Part shown: piece by piece, positions 16,529-25,107 of the stretch
Layout: every line of letters begins with the position of its first letter
How positions within the stretch are numbered: the stretch's first letter is position 1
Source: Erysipelotrichaceae bacterium
GTDB taxonomy: Bacteria > Bacillota_I > Bacilli_A > Erysipelotrichales > Erysipelotrichaceae
Direction: 5' to 3'
Assembly (NCBI GenBank): GCA_900770275.1
Contig: CAAGJS010000026.1
Coordinates: 1-40,270 of the forward strand
DNA: 40,270 nt
The notes under the pieces: generated by a model
What the model saw: only the letters and a program-made list of their open reading frames with translations
What the model was told of the DNA's origin: nothing
The model's database searches: none
Translations under genes and position numbers: made by a program

Positions 16529-16953
16529 TATTCTTTCCCCTCCCTCTTCTGAATGAGCTGATCCAGTTTCATTACCTGCGTGTCGATTCTGTTTTTGGAA
16601 CGGATGAGACGGTTTCTGGCGCCCTGAAGGACAGCTGCCGCATCCGCCTGTTCTTCATTGGTCAGTGTCCTGATTTCCTTCAGCGTCAGACCCGCCTCCT
16701 GATAGGTGAGTATCAGTTTCAGCCGTTCAAGGGAACTGTCGGTATACATCTTTTCCTGCTGTTTTCCCTTACGTGCCGCCGGCTTCAGCAGATCGATTTT
16801 CTCGTAGAAATACAGTCTCTTTCTCGTGATGCCGAAAGCGGCGCATACTTCATGAACACTCATCATCTGTTCGCATTCTCTGCTATTGACCTTACCCCCG
16901 TTCCCTTGGGGAACTGTCAAGCCGTGTTCGTCGCAATCTGTCATGGATTTCAT
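16528..16953 (-). CDS. MerR-family transcriptional regulator
   Basis: The 141-residue product carries a winged helix-turn-helix (MMSVHEVCAAFGITRKRLYFYEKIDLLKP...MYTDSSLERLKLILTYQEAGLTLKEIRTL) followed by a coiled coil. The start at 16953 has GGAGGG eight bases upstream and adds 29 residues, including two Cys, before the HTH; a start at Met30 is the alternative. AACAGG-A-CCTGTT at 16970-16982 is a perfect inverted repeat just upstream and may be its operator. It is one translational unit with the zinc-ribbon protein. Confidence 0.85.
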   Translation of the reverse strand: MKSMTDCDEHGLTVPQGNGGKVNSRECEQMMSVHEVCAAFGITRKRLYFYEKIDLLKPAARKGKQQEKMYTDSSLERLKLILTYQEAGLTLKEIRTLTNEEQADAAAVLQGARNRLIRSKNRIDTQVMKLDQLIQKREGKE

Positions 16954-17026
16954 GTGTTTTTCCCTCCATAACAGGACCTGTTTATTTTGCGAACCCTAAA
17001 AGCCATGCAGGAAAATGCGGCGCACA

Positions 17027-17064
17027 AAAGAAAACCCCTGCACCAGCCGGGCTGGTTCAGAGGT
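17027..17064 (-). terminator. Terminator of the ABC exporter operon
   Basis: On the minus strand ACCTCTG-a-ACCAGC pairs with GGCTGGT-g-CAGGGGT, followed by TTTCTTTT. Confidence 0.8.
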
Positions 17065-17090
17065 CACAAACACAATGGAAATCAGATTAA

Positions 17091-18982
17091 TCAGGAAAGC
17101 TCAACGGCACCGGTATAAAGCCCGTAGTACATGCCCTTTTTGACCATGAGCTGCTCATGGCTGCCACGCTCGATGATTCTTCCATGATCACGAACCATGA
17201 TGACATCGGCATTGCGAACCGTAGACAGGCGGTGGGCAATGACGAATACCGTTCTGTCCTTCATCAGATTGTCCATACCATCCTGAACAATCTTTTCGGT
17301 ACGCGTATCAATCGATGAAGTTGCTTCATCAAGGATCATGACGGGCGGATCGCTGACCGCAGCTCTGGCAATGGAAAGCAGTTGACGCTGCCCCTGCGGC
17401 AGGCCGCTGCCATCACCTTTGAGCACCGTATCATACTTCTCTGGCAGCATCTGGATGAAGCTGTCCGCATTGACAAGCTTCGCCGCCGCAATGCACTGCT
17501 CATCGCTCGCCTGCGAATTGCCGAAGCGGATATTGTCCATCACCATACCGGTGAAGAGGTTGACGTCCTGCAAGACCATGCCAAGACTCTTTCGCAAATC
17601 ACCCTTTTTGATTTTGTTTACGTTGATGCCGTCGTAGCGGATCTTGCCATCCTCGATGTCATAGAAACGGTTGATCAGATTGGTAATCGTCGTCTTGCCG
17701 GCACCTGTTGCGCCGACGAAGGCAACCTTCTGCCCCGGCTCTGCGTACAGCGTAATGTCATGGAGGACGATCTTGTCAGGATCATATCCGAAGTCGACAT
17801 GGTCGAATACAATCTTCCCCTTCAGCGGAGAATAGGTCAACGTACCGTCATGATGCGGTTGTTTCCAGGCCCAGCGGTCCGTATGTTCACGGGTCTCAAC
17901 GAGCTGGCCGTTTTCTTCTTTGACGTTGACCAGTGTCACATAGCCATCATCGGTTTCCTGTGGCTCATCGAGGAAGGTGAAGATACGCTTGGGACGGCAA
18001 GGGCAGCCATGATCGAATTGATCTGATTCGATATCTGGGCGATCGGACTGTTGAAGTTCCGTGACAGCATCAGAAACGAGGCGATCATACCGAGCGTCAA
18101 TGTATTGAAACCCGTCAGAGAGAGGTTATGCGATCCGCGGATTGCCATATAGCCGCCAAGGATCGCGATCAGCACATACTGCATGTACCCCAGGGCAGTG
18201 AGCATCGGCATCACGGCATTGGCAATGCCGGAGGCATTTTCGGCATGAGACTCCCAGCTGCGGTTCAGAGTTCGCAGCTGTTCCTTACATTTCTCTTCAT
18301 GGTTGAATACCTTGACGACCTTCTGACCATTGACCATTTCTTCGACGTATCCGTTGAGGGCGGCGAGGCCGGTCTGCTGCTGGCCGGATTCGGAAGCGAT
18401 CTTTCCCGTCAGCTTCTTTGTCACGGCAAGAATGGCTGCCAGCGTCACACAGACAAGAACCGTCAGCTGCACACTCACCAGTAACATGCATACAAATACG
18501 GCGACGATCGTGAAGACAGACGAAATCAACTGCGAAAGCGACTGCGCGATCATCTGCCGCAGCGTATCCGTATCATTCGTATAGAGGCTCATGATGTCGC
18601 CATGCGTATGCGTATCAAAGTAACGCACGGGCAGCTTCTGCATTCGTTTAAACATCTGATCACGGATGTTCTTGAGGGTGCCCTGGGCAACGGTGACCAT
18701 GATCCGGTTGTAGACGAGCGTCGCAATGACACCGGCCAGATCGATGATTGCAAGAATGGCAAGTGCCTTCAGAAGGCCGCTGAACACCAGCGAAGAAGAA
18801 CCGAGCAGCGGCGTAATGTAGTCGTCGATCAGTGTCTCCAGAAACATCGATGATACGGCGCGGACGATGGCAGAGATCAAAATGCAGATGACGGCGACGA
18901 TGATGTGCTTCTTATATGGCTTCATGAAGGACAGCAGACGCTTGACTGTATCCTTGTCGAAGCTCTGATTTCTGTTGTTCAT
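17091..18982 (-). pseudogene. ABC exporter half-transporter 2, frameshifted
   Basis: The minus strand from 18982 codes for six membrane helices (MNNRNQSFDKDTVKRLLSFM onwards) and loses the frame after QINSIMAALA near 18000. The frame that continues (KRIFTFLDEPQETDDGYVTLVNVK) resumes after one missing base, where GCCGTCCC probably stood for GCCGGTCCC. The ATPase domain downstream is complete: Walker A GATGAGKTT, signature LPQGQRQLLSIARA and a canonical ILDEATSSID Walker B. Restoring one base gives about 630 residues, normal for LmrD-like partners. Its start overlaps the end of half-transporter 1 as ATGA. Alternatives are a sequencing error or programmed slippage, but the partner gene is broken too. 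Confidence 0.85.
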
Positions 18983-20721
18983 GCCAGTGCTCCTTTCTGC
19001 TGCGACTCATAGATTTCCTGATAGATGGCAGAAGTCTTCAGCAGCTCTTCATGCGTGCCTCAGGCTGAGATTCTGCCCTCATCCAAGACGATGATCCGAT
19101 CCGCATCCTGTACGGAGCTGATCCGCTGCGCAATGATGATCTTCGTCGTTTGAGGAATGTATTCCCGCATCGACTTACGGATGATGGCATCGGTCTTTGT
19201 ATCAACGGCCGACGTACTGTCATCGAGGATCAGGATCTTCGGCTTCTTGAGCAAAGCACGCGCAATGCAAAGGCGCTGCTTCTGACCGCCGGACACATTC
19301 GTTCCACCCTGATCGATATACGTATCCATACCATCCGGCATCCGGTCAACAAACTCACTGGCGCAGGCAAGGTCGCATGCATGTTTGATTTCTTCGTCCG
19401 ACGCGTTTTCATTGCCCCACTTCAGGTTGTCACGGATCGTTCCGGAAAACAGTTCATTTTTCTGCAGCACCATCGCAACCGCATCGCGCAATGCTGTAAG
19501 GTCATAGTTCTTCACATCCCGGCCGCCGATCTTCAGACTGCCGGAGGAAACGTCATAGAGACAGGGAATCAGCTGCACCAGAGAACTCTTGGCAGAACCG
19601 GTGGGACCGATAATGCCGATGGTTTCTCCGGACCTGATTTTGAGGCAGATGTCCTTAAGAACCTCATGATCCGCTGCACTGGAATAGGCGAAGCTGACAT
19701 GATCGAATTCCACGCTGCCATCTACGACGGATGTGACGGGATGTTCGGGATCCGAAATTGCAGTCTTCTCATTGAGAAGTTCGGCAATACGATTGGCCGA
19801 AGAGCTGGCGATCGTTAACATTGCAAAGATCATGGACAGAACCATGAGCGCCATCAGAATCTGCATCGCATAGGAGAACAGCGCCGCCAGATTTCCGGTT
19901 GTAAGACCAAGTGCAGCGTTATTTCCGCTGGCAACGACCGCCCTGGCACCGATCCAGGAAATCAGGATCATGCAGATATACATGCACAGCTGCATCAGCG
20001 GCGAGTTCAATGCAAGCAGTTTCTCACCCTTCGAGAATTCTTCGCAGATCTTTGCCGAGATCTTCCGGAAGCGGCCTGTTTCGTTATCTTCCTGATGGAA
20101 GGATTTGACGACCCGAATGCCGCTGACATTTTCCTGAACCACATTGTTCAAGGTGTCATAGGTATGAAAGACGCTGGCGAAGATGGGGTTTACCTTCTTC
20201 ACGATCAGAAACAGCAGGACGCCGAGGATCGGAATGATCAGCAGGAAGATCAGGGCAATCTGCGTATTGATCGAAAATGAAACCGCCATCGAAAATATGA
20301 GCATCAGAGGCCCCCGGATCGCCATCCGGATGAGCATCTGCCACGCATTCTGTACATTGGTCACATCGGTCGTAAGACGAGTGACGATGGATGCGGTGGA
20401 GAACTTGTCAATGTTCGAGAAGGCAAAGGTCTGCACGTTGTCATACATGTCTTCCCGCAGGTTTGCCGCAAAGCCAGCCGAGGCTTTCGCAGCGCTGCGT
20501 GCTGACAGTACCCCGGCGGCCAGTTCCAGAAGCGCCAGCAGGAAGAGAGCCAGCCCATACCGTTCGACGGCGCTCATGTTGCCCTGATCGATGCCGTAAT
20601 CGATCAGGTCTGCCATCAGCAGAGGAATGAGGATTTCCAGCAGTACTTCAATCGTTGCCAGTACGATCGTCCAGATGGAATCTTTCTTATACTGCCGCAG
20701 ACTTTTCAACAGAATCTTCAT
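18979..20721 (-). pseudogene. ABC exporter half-transporter 1, in-frame TGA near the 3' end
   Basis: The frame from 20721 codes for 553 residues and ends ...IIVLDEGRISA at a TGA (19060-19062). The same frame continues with GTHEELLKTSAIYQEIYES to a natural stop at 18979 overlapping the next start as ATGA, which would give about 580 residues. The break removes only the last 26 residues. The ATPase site is of the degenerate type seen in heterodimeric exporters: Walker A GPTGSAKSS, and Walker B ILILDDSTSAVD with Asp in place of the catalytic Glu. AAGGAAAAC precedes the start, and a TGTAG-N4-CTACA operator lies just upstream. The protein may still be partly active. Confidence 0.85.
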
Positions 20722-20736
20722 GTACGTTTTCCTTTC

Positions 20737-20750
20737 TGTAGTATGCTACA
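20737..20750. promoter_or_regulatory. MarR operator before the ABC pair
   Basis: TGTAGTATGCTACA is a near-perfect palindrome (TGTAG/CTACA arms) 16 bases upstream of the ABC start codon. It differs in one base from the site in front of marR. Confidence 0.75.
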
Positions 20751-20768
20751 CATTTAGGCAAAATTGAT

Positions 20769-20790
20769 CCTGAACCCGTAACGGTTCAGG
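20769..20790 (-). terminator. Hairpin at the marR stop codon
   Basis: CCTGAACC (20769-20776) and GGTTCAGG (20783-20790) form an 8-bp perfect stem with a 6-base loop that includes the marR stop codon. On the minus strand a short ATCAATTTTG follows. It is a weak terminator or attenuator between marR and the ABC pair. Confidence 0.5.
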
Positions 20791-21208
20791 AAACGTTATG
20801 CAATACCCGTTGCAAGAGATCGACAAGCGTTTCTCGTTCTTCCTGACTCAGTCCCTTGAGCATCCGGTTTTCAAGATACCGCACGCGCTCGTCCATCTCC
20901 CCGGACAATGACAATGCCTCAGGTGTCAGCTGAACGATCTTGTTGCGCTTATCACGTGGATCGATGCGGCAGGTTACGATGCCGTTGGCTTCCATGCGGG
21001 ACACGATGCCGGTCACCGTCGGGTGAGACACCTGGAGAAAGTCTTCGATCTCCTTCTGCGTCGCCTGGCAGTCTTCCCGATCCTTCAGATAGACGAGTAC
21101 CCTGCTTTGAGCAAACGTCAGGTGATGATCCTTCAGATCGCTGTCACCCTGTGTCTTGATGCTGTCGTGGATCGCCTTGATCAGCGGAGCAACTTCAAGA
21201 TTTGTCAT
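20786..21208 (-). CDS. MarR-family transcriptional regulator
   Basis: The 140-residue product shows the MarR winged helix (LTFAQSRVLVYLKDREDCQATQKEIEDFLQVSHPTVTGIVSRMEANGIV) and the wing DPRDKRNKIVQLT. AAAGGAGG lies in front of the start. A perfect palindrome lies between its promoter and start codon, and its twin precedes the ABC exporter genes. I infer that it represses itself and the exporter and is released by a drug-like ligand. Confidence 0.93.
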   Translation of the reverse strand: MTNLEVAPLIKAIHDSIKTQGDSDLKDHHLTFAQSRVLVYLKDREDCQATQKEIEDFLQVSHPTVTGIVSRMEANGIVTCRIDPRDKRNKIVQLTPEALSLSGEMDERVRYLENRMLKGLSQEERETLVDLLQRVLHNVS

Positions 21209-21223
21209 GTCCGCCTCCTTTTC

Positions 21224-21237
21224 TGTAGCATGCTACA
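21224..21237. promoter_or_regulatory. MarR operator before marR
   Basis: TGTAGCATGCTACA is a perfect 14-base palindrome placed just downstream of the marR -10 box, in the best position for autorepression. Confidence 0.8.
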
Positions 21238-21238
21238 T

Positions 21239-21266
21239 ATCTTACCGTATTCAACTGAACTGTCAA
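21239..21266 (-). promoter_or_regulatory. marR promoter
   Basis: On the minus strand TTGACA (21266-21261) and TAAGAT (21244-21239) are separated by 16 bases. It follows the VOC stop codon at 21284 closely, with no terminator between. Confidence 0.7.
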
Positions 21267-21283
21267 TACATTTTCAGATTATC

Positions 21284-21667
21284 TTAGGCAGTGATTTCCA
21301 CCTGATTTCCTTCAAAACCAACAATGCAGATTTCATAGTAGCCATCGCCCGTAACCCGTGGCCCGCTCATCACCGTGTAACCGCCGTTTCTGAGCCGTTC
21401 CGTCAGTTCGTCGACCTTCTGCCTGCTTCCAAGGCTGAAGGCGATATGGATGTACCCGGTTCTTGCGGGTCCCTTTTCCGGATCTGTCATGCCAGGCTTG
21501 TTCATGATTTCAAGACGTGCACCGTCATCGAACGACAGAAAGTAGGAACGGAAACCTGTATTTTTGTTGTGGTACAGCGCATTGGAAACGACGCCGAAAT
21601 ACTTCTCGAAGAATGCCTTTGCGCCTTCCAGGTCATTGACATACATTGCGACGTGTTCAATTTTCAT
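21284..21667 (-). CDS. VOC-family glyoxalase/bleomycin-resistance-like protein
   Basis: The 127-residue product has the complete glyoxalase I layout. Metal-ligand candidates are His5 (KIEHVAMYVNDLEGAKAFF), the Glu of GARLEIMNK, the His of GYIHIAFSLG and the Glu of GNQVEIT, the four-ligand pattern of lactoylglutathione-lyase-like enzymes. A GAGGAG ribosome binding site precedes it. It starts 35 bases after the MFS stop and is probably in its operon. The substrate is unknown; detoxification or drug binding is inferred from neighbours. Confidence 0.85.
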   Translation of the reverse strand: MKIEHVAMYVNDLEGAKAFFEKYFGVVSNALYHNKNTGFRSYFLSFDDGARLEIMNKPGMTDPEKGPARTGYIHIAFSLGSRQKVDELTERLRNGGYTVMSGPRVTGDGYYEICIVGFEGNQVEITA

Positions 21668-21702
21668 TTTCTTTTCTCCTCAAATGATCTGTTTGCGAAC
21701 GG

Positions 21703-22869
21703 TTAGCAGCTGCCAGTCTTCTGAAGCATTCTTCCAAACAGAAAGAACATCAGTCCCAACAGAACAAGAAGATACACAGGGAACAGATAGATGCTGATAT
21801 GCTGCGCGATCAATCCGAACAGCGGCGGCATCACGCACGTTCCCACATAGGCGGAGGCCATCTCAACGCCGATCACTGCCTGCGAACGGTCGGTGCCGAA
21901 ATGGTCTGGCGTCGAGTGAATGATCGACGGATAGATCGGTGCACAGCCAAGGCCGATCAGGATCAGCCCCGCCAGCGCAACCGTACTTCCCAGCGGAAGA
22001 ATCAGAAGAATGATCCCCAGCAGAATGATTGCCTGCCCGATCCGCACCATGTTCGTGTCATTGAAGCGAAAGGTCATGAAACCGCTGATCGCACGCCCGA
22101 TCGTGATGCCGATGAAGAAGAGGCTGGCAAACGCTGCGGCTGTTTCTGCAGAGATTCCATAGGCAAGTACCAGATAGCTGCTCGCCCAGAGCGACGTCGT
22201 CTGTTCCACCGCGCAGTAAAAGAAAAACGTGATCATGATTTCCTTTGCGCCAGGGATCTTGATGATATCGTAAAGCGTTAGTGCAGAAGACGCAGTTTCC
22301 TTTTCATTCTTACCGGAAGATACAGTTTTTTTCCACAGGGGCAGACTGAGCAGAAGAACGATGCTCAGGCCGATCTGCAGAAAGGAAATGTACCGGTAGC
22401 CCATGTTCCAGCCCATGCCGCGGTCAATGGCATAGCCCATGATGTACGGTCCCACCGAGGCACCGACACCCCACATGCAGTGGAGCCAGCTCATGTGACG
22501 GCTGGCATAGTGAAGCGCCACATAATTGTTCAGCGACGCATCGACGCTGCCGGCCCCAAGTCCATACGGAACCGCCCAGAGACAAAGTGCCGCATAGCTG
22601 TGGCTGATCGAAAATCCATACAGAGCCACCGCCGTCATCAATACCGATACAGCCGTTACCTTTCCCGTTCCAAATTTCCGGGTCAGACGGTCCGCCTGCA
22701 GGCTCGAAATGATCGTACCGAAGGCAATGATCATCGATATTCCGCCCGCATAGGAAACCGGAACCGAAAGCTCCGGATAAATGGACGGCCAGGCGGAACC
22801 AAGAAGAGAATCCGGCAGACCGAGGCTGATAAATGACAGATAGATAATCGCAAGAAGAAGTCCGAACAT
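21703..22869 (-). CDS. MFS transporter
   Basis: The 388-residue protein has about twelve membrane helices. The N-terminal half has SFISLGLPDSLLGSAWPSIY and the loop-2 motif SLQADRLTRKFGTGKV, and the middle carries CMWGVGASVGPYIMGYAID. This pattern is that of the small FucP/FHS-like and YbjJ-like MFS proteins in Bacillota. The substrate is not deducible. AGAGGG precedes the start. It shares a 130-base divergent region with the AraC regulator, which is its likely controller. Confidence 0.88.
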   Translation of the reverse strand: MFGLLLAIIYLSFISLGLPDSLLGSAWPSIYPELSVPVSYAGGISMIIAFGTIISSLQADRLTRKFGTGKVTAVSVLMTAVALYGFSISHSYAALCLWAVPYGLGAGSVDASLNNYVALHYASRHMSWLHCMWGVGASVGPYIMGYAIDRGMGWNMGYRYISFLQIGLSIVLLLSLPLWKKTVSSGKNEKETASSALTLYDIIKIPGAKEIMITFFFYCAVEQTTSLWASSYLVLAYGISAETAAAFASLFFIGITIGRAISGFMTFRFNDTNMVRIGQAIILLGIILLILPLGSTVALAGLILIGLGCAPIYPSIIHSTPDHFGTDRSQAVIGVEMASAYVGTCVMPPLFGLIAQHISIYLFPVYLLVLLGLMFFLFGRMLQKTGSC

Positions 22870-23000
22870 AACACCATCCCTCTGAACGTTGAGAACCGTT
22901 GAAATTACATTGCAATCTTATCGCCAGCGTAATCTCTGGTCTTTAAAATACAGGACCTGAAATATAAAATAAACGCCATAAGAGAACACGGAGATACGTT

Positions 23001-23915
23001 ATGGCATTACAGGAATGCAGCCTCAACCTCAACAGCTTATCCAAGGAACTTCAGCCCCATGGAACCATCGCCTTTCCCTGCGCCGGATATGAATCGCATC
23101 ATACCAGCCGGAAGGAAGATGAGATTCCATGGCACTGGCACGAGGAACTGGAAGTCATCCGGATCAAAAGCGGAGAGATGAAATTTGCCATCCCTCATCA
23201 CACTTATCTGATGAAGGAAGGTGATTTTCTGATGATCAACAGCGGCATTCTGCATTATGGAGAAGCGTGCCCGGAAGGGACGCTGCAGTCCCTTGTCTTC
23301 AGCCCCACACTGATTACCGGAAAGGAGGATTCGGTATTTTCCAGGAAATATATGGAGCCCCTGCTTTCCTCATCGACGTTTACTGCCTGCTGCGTTCCAT
23401 GCGAGAAGGCTGAATCTCTGACGGAATGGTTCCATGGCGCATTTGATTCTCTGAGAACCGACCAGTTTGGCTATGAATTTACGGTACGCGAAGGTCTTTC
23501 CAGGATCTGTTTCTTCCTGTATCAGATCTATGCCATTGATAAACAGGCAAAGACACAGACAGGCAGCGCGGACAATCTGCGGCTCAAGAAGATGCTCAAG
23601 ATCATTGAGACGCGTTATGGCGAAAACATTACGCTCGATGATATCGCAAAGGCGGCAGACATCAGTACCCGCGAATGCCTGCGCTGCTTTCAAAGGACCA
23701 TGCAGCTGTCGCCGTTTCAGTATCTGATGAAATATCGGATGATGCAGGGAGCCGAGCTGCTGCTGAGCGATCCTTCCAGCAGTATTTCCGAAGTGTCGCT
23801 GCGCTGCGGCTTCGACAGCCCGAGCAACTTTACGTCTACCTTCCGCCGCTTCTACAAATGTACGCCACGACAGTACCGCAAGGAGAATGCAGAACGAAAA
23901 ACAGCCGGACAATGA
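23001..23915 (+). CDS. AraC-family transcriptional regulator with cupin sensor domain
   Basis: The 304-residue product has an N-terminal cupin (IPWHWHEELEVIRIKSGEMKF, with the His-Glu pattern; residues 45-110) and a C-terminal double helix-turn-helix (ITLDDIAKAADISTRECLRCFQ and SISEVSLRCGFDSPSNFTSTFRRFYKCTPRQYR). Such proteins usually sense a sugar or small metabolite. The start has ACGGAGA at normal spacing. It is divergent from the MFS gene, whose transcription it probably controls. It converges on the Rrf2 gene with only 39 bases between; a weak GCCGGA/TCCGGC hairpin spans 23904-23933. Confidence 0.92.
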   Translation: MALQECSLNLNSLSKELQPHGTIAFPCAGYESHHTSRKEDEIPWHWHEELEVIRIKSGEMKFAIPHHTYLMKEGDFLMINSGILHYGEACPEGTLQSLVFSPTLITGKEDSVFSRKYMEPLLSSSTFTACCVPCEKAESLTEWFHGAFDSLRTDQFGYEFTVREGLSRICFFLYQIYAIDKQAKTQTGSADNLRLKKMLKIIETRYGENITLDDIAKAADISTRECLRCFQRTMQLSPFQYLMKYRMMQGAELLLSDPSSSISEVSLRCGFDSPSNFTSTFRRFYKCTPRQYRKENAERKTAGQ

Positions 23916-23954
23916 CAGCCTGCATCATCCGGCACATATCCAAATCTCAATCTT

Positions 23955-24392
23955 TCAGTTCCCTTTTTCAATCTCTTTATGAAGATCAGAAATCACGTCG
24001 CTGAGCTTATGTTTCTTGAGACTTTCCTCAAAGTCATGCTGCACATCCAGCAGCTTGTCATTGAGCGCAGAATGAATGTTGCGGCCGACGGGACAGTTTG
24101 GATTGGTATTCTCATGGAAATGAAACAGCTCATCCTTGTTTTTTTCAACGGCTTCATAGACGTCATAGAAGGTGATCTGGTCCAGCGGTCTTGCGATCTG
24201 AATGCCGCCGGGGCCGCGCTTTGTTTCAATCAGACCCGCATCCTTCAGATCCGCCATGATGTTACGGATGATCACCGGATTGCTGCCGATGCTCGATGCG
24301 AGAAGGTCGCTCGTCACCTTTTCATCTTTTCCGAAGTACTCTGCCGCCGCAAGAATATGAATGGCAATAGTAAATTTTGTTGATATCTGCAT
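23955..24392 (-). CDS. Rrf2-family transcriptional regulator (YwnA-like)
   Basis: The conserved start is MQISTKFTIAIHILAAAEYF at 24392, preceded by GAGGTGAAG. The frame is open further upstream but overlaps the FeS gene. This gives 145 residues with an Rrf2 winged helix (VTSDLLASSIGSNPVIIRNIMADLKDAGLIETKRGPGG). Only one Cys (NPNCPVG) lies in the region where cluster-binding Rrf2 proteins have three, so an iron-sulfur cluster is unlikely and thiol/redox sensing of the YwnA/HypR type is more likely. It follows the flavin/FeS gene by 17 bases. Confidence 0.9.
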   Translation of the reverse strand: MQISTKFTIAIHILAAAEYFGKDEKVTSDLLASSIGSNPVIIRNIMADLKDAGLIETKRGPGGIQIARPLDQITFYDVYEAVEKNKDELFHFHENTNPNCPVGRNIHSALNDKLLDVQHDFEESLKKHKLSDVISDLHKEIEKGN

Positions 24393-24409
24393 GTGCTTCA
24401 CCTCAGGAA

Positions 24410-25018
24410 TCAGATCACTTTTTTCACGGCGCCGACCGGACACACGGTCACACAGCTGCCGCAATGCAGGAAGCGATTCGGATCGATCACTGTCCGAACG
24501 GTTGACAGGTCGATGCAGCTCTGCGGACAGACGGACAGACATTTCCCACAGCCGATGCATTCTTCGCTGATCCGATAACCTCCATATTGTACCGTTGTTT
24601 TCCCGATCGCAAACGTTCCTCTTGTTACATGGGCAGGATCGCTGATATCAAAGAAATTTCCATCCGCTTCATAGATCCGAAACACTTCCAGTGCCTGACG
24701 CGTATCGTTGGGATAGATTGCCTGCATGTATACGTTCTTCGCGAAAATCTCATTCAGCTTGCTTTTGCCGATGCTTTCAACCTTCCCTGCCAGAGAAATG
24801 CACCGCTTGTCCTTGATGGCGGATAGGCTGATATAGTGCTGTTCCATCAGCTGAGAATAGAATTCTTTTCCCTTTGCGGTCAGAAAATAGACGCCGTCAT
24901 CATCATACAGCATCATATCGATGCACCGGGTGACCGGACGACCATCCTTCCCGATCGTTGCGACAACAGTGGAGTGAATGTCATCCACCAGCGCTTTCAG
25001 ATAATCCTTCGTCTCCAT
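24410..25018 (-). CDS. Pyridoxamine-5'-phosphate-oxidase-like flavin protein fused to a 2x[4Fe-4S] ferredoxin domain
   Basis: From METKDYLKALVDDIHSTVVA (25018) the protein has 202 residues. Positions 1-140 form an FMN-binding split barrel, and 150-202 a ferredoxin-like tail. The first cysteine motif is complete (C154, C157, C160, C164). The second reads NRFLHCGSCVTVCP, so the expected first Cys is Phe183 and only C186, C189 and C193 remain; Cys168 might substitute. The start is uncertain: AAGAGG serves 25018, while an AGGAG before an ATG at 25051 lies inside a terminator-like hairpin. The likely role is redox transfer between flavin and FeS clusters. It is co-transcribed with the Rrf2 regulator. 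Confidence 0.82.
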   Translation of the reverse strand: METKDYLKALVDDIHSTVVATIGKDGRPVTRCIDMMLYDDDGVYFLTAKGKEFYSQLMEQHYISLSAIKDKRCISLAGKVESIGKSKLNEIFAKNVYMQAIYPNDTRQALEVFRIYEADGNFFDISDPAHVTRGTFAIGKTTVQYGGYRISEECIGCGKCLSVCPQSCIDLSTVRTVIDPNRFLHCGSCVTVCPVGAVKKVI

Positions 25019-25051
25019 CATGAACCTCTTCCATATCATCTTACATGGCAT

Positions 25052-25078
25052 AAAAGGCTCCTGGTATTTCCAGAAGCC
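25052..25078 (-). terminator. Probable terminator after the YwnB-like gene
   Basis: On the minus strand GGCT-t-CTGG-aaata-CCAG-g-AGCC is followed by TTTT. It overlaps the possible upstream start of the flavin/FeS gene, so it may also control that start. Confidence 0.6.
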
Positions 25079-25107
25079 TGCCGCACGAGTCTGTATCGTA
25101 GTCTGAA

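Noticed and set aside
17091..17939. Separate ATPase gene starting at an internal ATG (MTLVNVKEEN)
   Set aside because: The residues before this ATG in the same frame (KRIFTFLDEPQETDDGY) continue the ABC exporter linker, so it is the tail of a frameshifted gene and not an independent start.
19060..19062. In-frame TGA codons read as selenocysteine or as a reassigned sense codon
   Set aside because: No SECIS-like hairpin follows, the expected residues are ordinary ones rather than Cys or Sec, and many intact genes here terminate with TGA.
16970..22959. CAGGACCTG shared by the MerR leader (16971) and the MFS/AraC divergent region (22951) as a common operator
   Set aside because: Only nine bases are shared and the flanks differ, so chance is the simpler explanation.
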